Positions 60,565 through 64,000 of a stretch of 64,000 bases of DNA are shown here, in pieces; position 1 is the first letter of the stretch, and every line of letters begins with the position of its first letter. A model generated the notes under the pieces. That model searched no databases, was not told the DNA's origin, and saw only the letters and a program-made list of their open reading frames with translations. Both the position numbers and the translations under genes were made by a program. The stretch is from Streptomyces sp. NBC_01244 (lineage in GTDB: Bacteria; Actinomycetota; Actinomycetes; Streptomycetales; Streptomycetaceae): positions 9,176,001-9,240,000 of the forward strand of contig NZ_CP108488.1 of assembly GCF_035987325.1 (NCBI RefSeq), read 5' to 3'.

Positions 60565-61571
60565 GAGCCGCTCCCGGTGCCCGGAAGGCGCAGGGTCGGC
60601 GCCTGAGCCCCGGGCGCGTACGTGTCCTCGATGGCGGCGCGGGCGGCGGGCGGCAGTGTGTCGAGCAGGGCGAGTACGCGCTCGCGGCGCCTGAGGACCG
60701 CCTGGCGCCGCGGCAGTCCGGGCGAGGGCTCCAATTGCGGGACGATGACCCGGGGCGTGGTGGGTGCGAGGCCGGGCACGGCGGCCTCGGCGGCGAGCGT
60801 GGCCTCGTCCTTCTCCTCGGACATCCCGATGGGGCCTTCGCGCCGTCCCGCGAGGAACTGCGCCACGACGGGCTCGTCGCTGGTGAGCAGCACTTCGCGC
60901 GGGCCGAAGGTGACGAGCTTGCGCCGGAAGAGCATGCCCATGTTGTCGGGGACGGTCGCGGCGATGTCGAGGTTGTGGGTGACGATGAGCATCGTCGCGT
61001 CGATCTGTGCGTTCAGGTCGATCAGCAACTGCGAGAGGTTGGCGGTGCGGACGGGGTCGAGGCCGGAGTCCGGCTCGTCGCACAGCACGATCTGCGGGTC
61101 GAGCACGAGCGCGCGGGCCAGTCCCGCCCGCTTGCGCATACCGCCGCTGATCTCGCCGGGGAGCTTGCCCTCGGACCCGAGGAGTCCGACGACGTCGATG
61201 CGCTCCATGACGATCCGGCGGATCTCCGACTCCTTCTTCCGCGTGTGCTCGCGCAGCGGGAAGGCGATGTTGTCGAAGAGGGACATGGACCCGAAGAGAG
61301 CGCCGTCCTGGAACATGAGACCGAAGAGTTTGCGGGCCTCGTAAATGTCGCGCTCGGGGCTGTTCACCATGTCGACTCCGGCCACGAGGACGTGTCCCCG
61401 CTCCGGCTTCAACAGACCGATGAGCGACTTGAGGAACACTGTCTTCCCGGTGCCGGAAGGACCGAGCATGACGCTCACTTCCCCCGCGGGCAACGTCAGG
61501 GTCACGTCCTGCCAGATGTTCTGCTTACCGAAGGACATGGTCAGACCCTCAACAGCTATTTCGATTCCCAT
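60561..61571 (-). CDS. Mce-system ABC ATPase (MceG/MlaF-like)
   Basis: A 336-aa ATPase: Walker A MLGPSGTGKTVFLKS, Q-loop MFQDGALFGS, signature EISGGMRKRAGLARAL, Walker B QIVLCDEPDSGLD, H-loop IVTHNL. After about residue 250 it has the roughly 90-aa C-terminal extension typical of MceG. First gene of the operon, GGAGGTGGT upstream. In mycobacteria MceG is usually encoded elsewhere; Streptomyces-type operons include it. Confidence 0.93.
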   Translation of the reverse strand: MGIEIAVEGLTMSFGKQNIWQDVTLTLPAGEVSVMLGPSGTGKTVFLKSLIGLLKPERGHVLVAGVDMVNSPERDIYEARKLFGLMFQDGALFGSMSLFDNIAFPLREHTRKKESEIRRIVMERIDVVGLLGSEGKLPGEISGGMRKRAGLARALVLDPQIVLCDEPDSGLDPVRTANLSQLLIDLNAQIDATMLIVTHNLDIAATVPDNMGMLFRRKLVTFGPREVLLTSDEPVVAQFLAGRREGPIGMSEEKDEATLAAEAAVPGLAPTTPRVIVPQLEPSPGLPRRQAVLRRRERVLALLDTLPPAARAAIEDTYAPGAQAPTLRLPGTGSGS

Positions 61572-61713
61572 ACCACCTCCAGCAGGAGTGTGCCGCGAGT
61601 GCGTCTCGGGCCGCACGTTAAGTCGTTCACGATCACCGGGACAATAGGTGTGACACCGATTCGGCCCGGCGCCCCGGAATTTGTCACCGCGTGGACAAAT
61701 CCGGGTGCGTCAT

Positions 61714-61773
61714 TTGTGTCCGGAGAGACACAACGGGGCCCCGTGGGTCCGTAAGCCGGACTCGCGGGGCCCC
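61714..61773. other. Two adjacent hairpins upstream of mce operon
   Basis: TTGTGTC-N6-GACACAA (61714-61733) is followed directly by a 16-bp stem including two G-U pairs (61735-61750 with 61758-61773, loop GTAAGCC). They lie in the 740-bp gap between the divergent mce operon and a secreted-protein gene. No transcript is known to end here, so operator, leader structure or small-RNA terminator are all open. Confidence 0.6.
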
Positions 61774-62947
<1,174 letters not shown>

Positions 62948-62954
62948 GGCGTGC

Positions 62955-62975
62955 GGGAGTGTCGCCGACACTCCC
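62955..62975 (+). terminator. Terminator of secreted-protein gene
   Basis: GGGAGTGTC-GCC-GACACTCCC, a 9-bp perfect stem with a 3-nt loop, seven bases after the stop. Confidence 0.7.
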
Positions 62976-63040
62976 CGGGTCCGTGCGCCCGACCGGTGAG
63001 ACCGGCCGGGCGTTCGCCGACCCCGGCGCAGACCCCCGGC

Positions 63041-63118
63041 GCGGACCAGGCACGCGGACCAGGCACGCAGACCAGGCACGCAGACCAGGCACGCAGACCA
63101 GACATGCAGACCGGCCAA
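63041..63118. repeat. 13-bp tandem repeat, five to six copies
   Basis: Two copies of GCGGACCAGGCAC, two of GCAGACCAGGCAC, one GCAGACCAGACAT and a partial GCAGACCGGCCAA. It lies between the two secreted-protein genes. Not coding and without spacers, so not a CRISPR. Confidence 0.9.
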
Positions 63119-63174
63119 GGCCGTCGGCCATGCCGGTCGTCGGTGTCCCGGACGATCCCTGAGCGGAGCAAGCG

Positions 63175-64000
63175 ATGAGAGGCCACCGTCCCGCCCTGCG
63201 GACACCCCGAGTCCGCACGCGTGGTGCGGCGATCGCCGCATTCGTGGCGCTCGCCCCCTTGATCCCATCAGCGGCTGCCGCGGTGGGGGCGCAGGAGATC
63301 ACCGTAAAACTGCCCTACGACTGCGCCCTGCCCCCGGGACCGCAACGCGTCGCGGTGCGGGTCGCGGCCACCTTCCCCGACCGGGTTGCGGCCGGCGAGG
63401 CGATCCGCCCCACCGGGGTCACCACGACGGTCGAGCTCCCGGCCGGGGCCGTCTCCGACCTGACGGCTCTCAAGGCCACCACGGTGGTGCCCGAGACCGG
63501 GCTGGCCCTCGATGTCGCCCAGCGCGGGGCGAAGGCCCAGGCCCTCTGGCGCGGCACCGGCCCGGCCCGGCCCGTCGCCGTTCCCGCCGAAGGCTCACTG
63601 ACGCTCCGTACCACCGGTGACGCCCCGGCCGTGACGGCGGTCGTCAACGGCGACCTCACCCTCACGGCCACGGACCTGGGCGTCGACCTCGCCCTCGGTA
63701 CGGCCGACGGCGCGCCCGCCACTCCCGCGTCCCTCTCCCTCACCTGCACCCTCGCGAAGGACGCCGACGGCCACGGCCTGCTCGCCACGGTGCCGGTCGG
63801 TCCGTCCGCGACCCCGGCCCCGAGCGGGTCGCCCTCCCCGTCCGACTCCGCGGCCCCGGGGTCCGGACGGCCGACGGCCCCCGCGTCCCCGACGGCCCCC
63901 GGTACCCCGAAGGGCCCGACGACACCCGCAACTCCCACGGAACGGGCGAAGGGGCGAACGGGCCACGCGCCGAAGGTCGGGGACGCCCGCGCCGGCTCGT
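63175..64000 (+). CDS. Secreted DUF6801-like protein, cut by window end
   Basis: The frame from ATG 63175 stays open to the window edge (275 codons). A signal peptide (residues about 1-35, ending PSAAAA) is followed by the QEITVKLPYDCALPPGPQRV and GEAIRPTGVTTTVELP segments typical of DUF6801 proteins of Streptomyces, one Cys pair, then a Pro/Thr/Ala/Ser-rich stretch from about residue 205 that suggests a wall-spanning linker. The C-terminus (LPXTG-type anchor or membrane helix) is outside the window. Confidence 0.75.
   Translation, partial: MRGHRPALRTPRVRTRGAAIAAFVALAPLIPSAAAAVGAQEITVKLPYDCALPPGPQRVAVRVAATFPDRVAAGEAIRPTGVTTTVELPAGAVSDLTALKATTVVPETGLALDVAQRGAKAQALWRGTGPARPVAVPAEGSLTLRTTGDAPAVTAVVNGDLTLTATDLGVDLALGTADGAPATPASLSLTCTLAKDADGHGLLATVPVGPSATPAPSGSPSPSDSAAPGSGRPTAPASPTAPGTPKGPTTPATPTERAKGRTGHAPKVGDARAGS

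Noticed and set aside
63041..63118. Short regular repeats as a CRISPR array
   Set aside because: Units are contiguous 13-mers with no spacers, and no cas genes are present.

Overview
The window reads as a chromosomal segment of a Streptomyces or close relative. The sequence is very GC-rich, with G/C-biased third codon positions in every convincing gene. GTG and TTG starts are frequent, many genes are coupled by 4-nt ATGA/GTGA overlaps, and several genes appear leaderless. Tat-exported hydrolases, a chitinase with a DasR-type site and a complete actinobacterial mce lipid-import operon fit the same origin. No tRNA, rRNA, CRISPR array, intact transposase or phage gene was seen.

Layout. 0.1-9.1 kb: regulator/enzyme pairs (TetR with an MpaB-type oxygenase; TetR with an aldo/keto reductase; a thioredoxin-fold protein coupled to a TetR), an EF-hand protein, a sirtuin, a likely toxin-antitoxin pair, and the remains of a divergent TetR/membrane-permease pair. 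9.3-13.6 kb: an unrecognised protein, a DUF2264 protein and an amidase. 13.9-17.3 kb: a partly decayed agmatine/nucleobase locus (amino-acid permease remnant, agmatine deiminase whose Tat signal carries an amber codon, a fragment of a second agmatine deiminase, an NCS1 permease) with two near-identical 18-bp palindromic operators. 17.8-26 kb: a deoxynucleoside kinase, a questin-oxidase-like protein, a stand-alone MurE paralogue, a GH18 chitinase and an exported amidohydrolase. 26-36.5 kb: a DUF2975/Cro-type pair, fragments of a hydrolase and of an unknown membrane protein, a GNAT enzyme, an HNH-like protein, a 2OG-Fe dioxygenase, more regulator/enzyme pairs (MerR/aldo-keto reductase, MarR/AhpD-like), a HopJ-family protein and a secreted BLIP-like protein.

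36.5-49.5 kb is the most novel part: a compact, apparently undescribed biosynthetic locus. A five-gene minus-strand operon, every junction a 4-nt overlap, encodes a carrier protein, a class II aaRS-like amino acid:carrier-protein ligase, a nucleotidyltransferase, an MFS exporter and an F420/flavin luciferase-like oxidoreductase. Facing it are a free-standing condensation domain, an EPSP-synthase paralogue with an altered PEP loop, a zinc-ribbon Nudix hydrolase, a thymidylate-kinase-like P-loop enzyme, an unrecognised protein, a PEP-binding TIM barrel resembling the C-terminal half of PTS enzyme I/PEP synthase but with the catalytic Cys replaced by Ser, and a metallo-beta-lactamase-fold hydrolase. 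Inference: a carrier-bound amino acid is modified and released by condensation. The EPSP synthase paralogue is either a supply enzyme or a PEP-analogue-resistant target copy.

49.5-61.6 kb is one large mce operon (ATPase, two YrbE permeases, six Mce proteins, four Mce-associated proteins). The right edge holds a repeat- and hairpin-rich spacer and two secreted proteins, the last cut by the window end.
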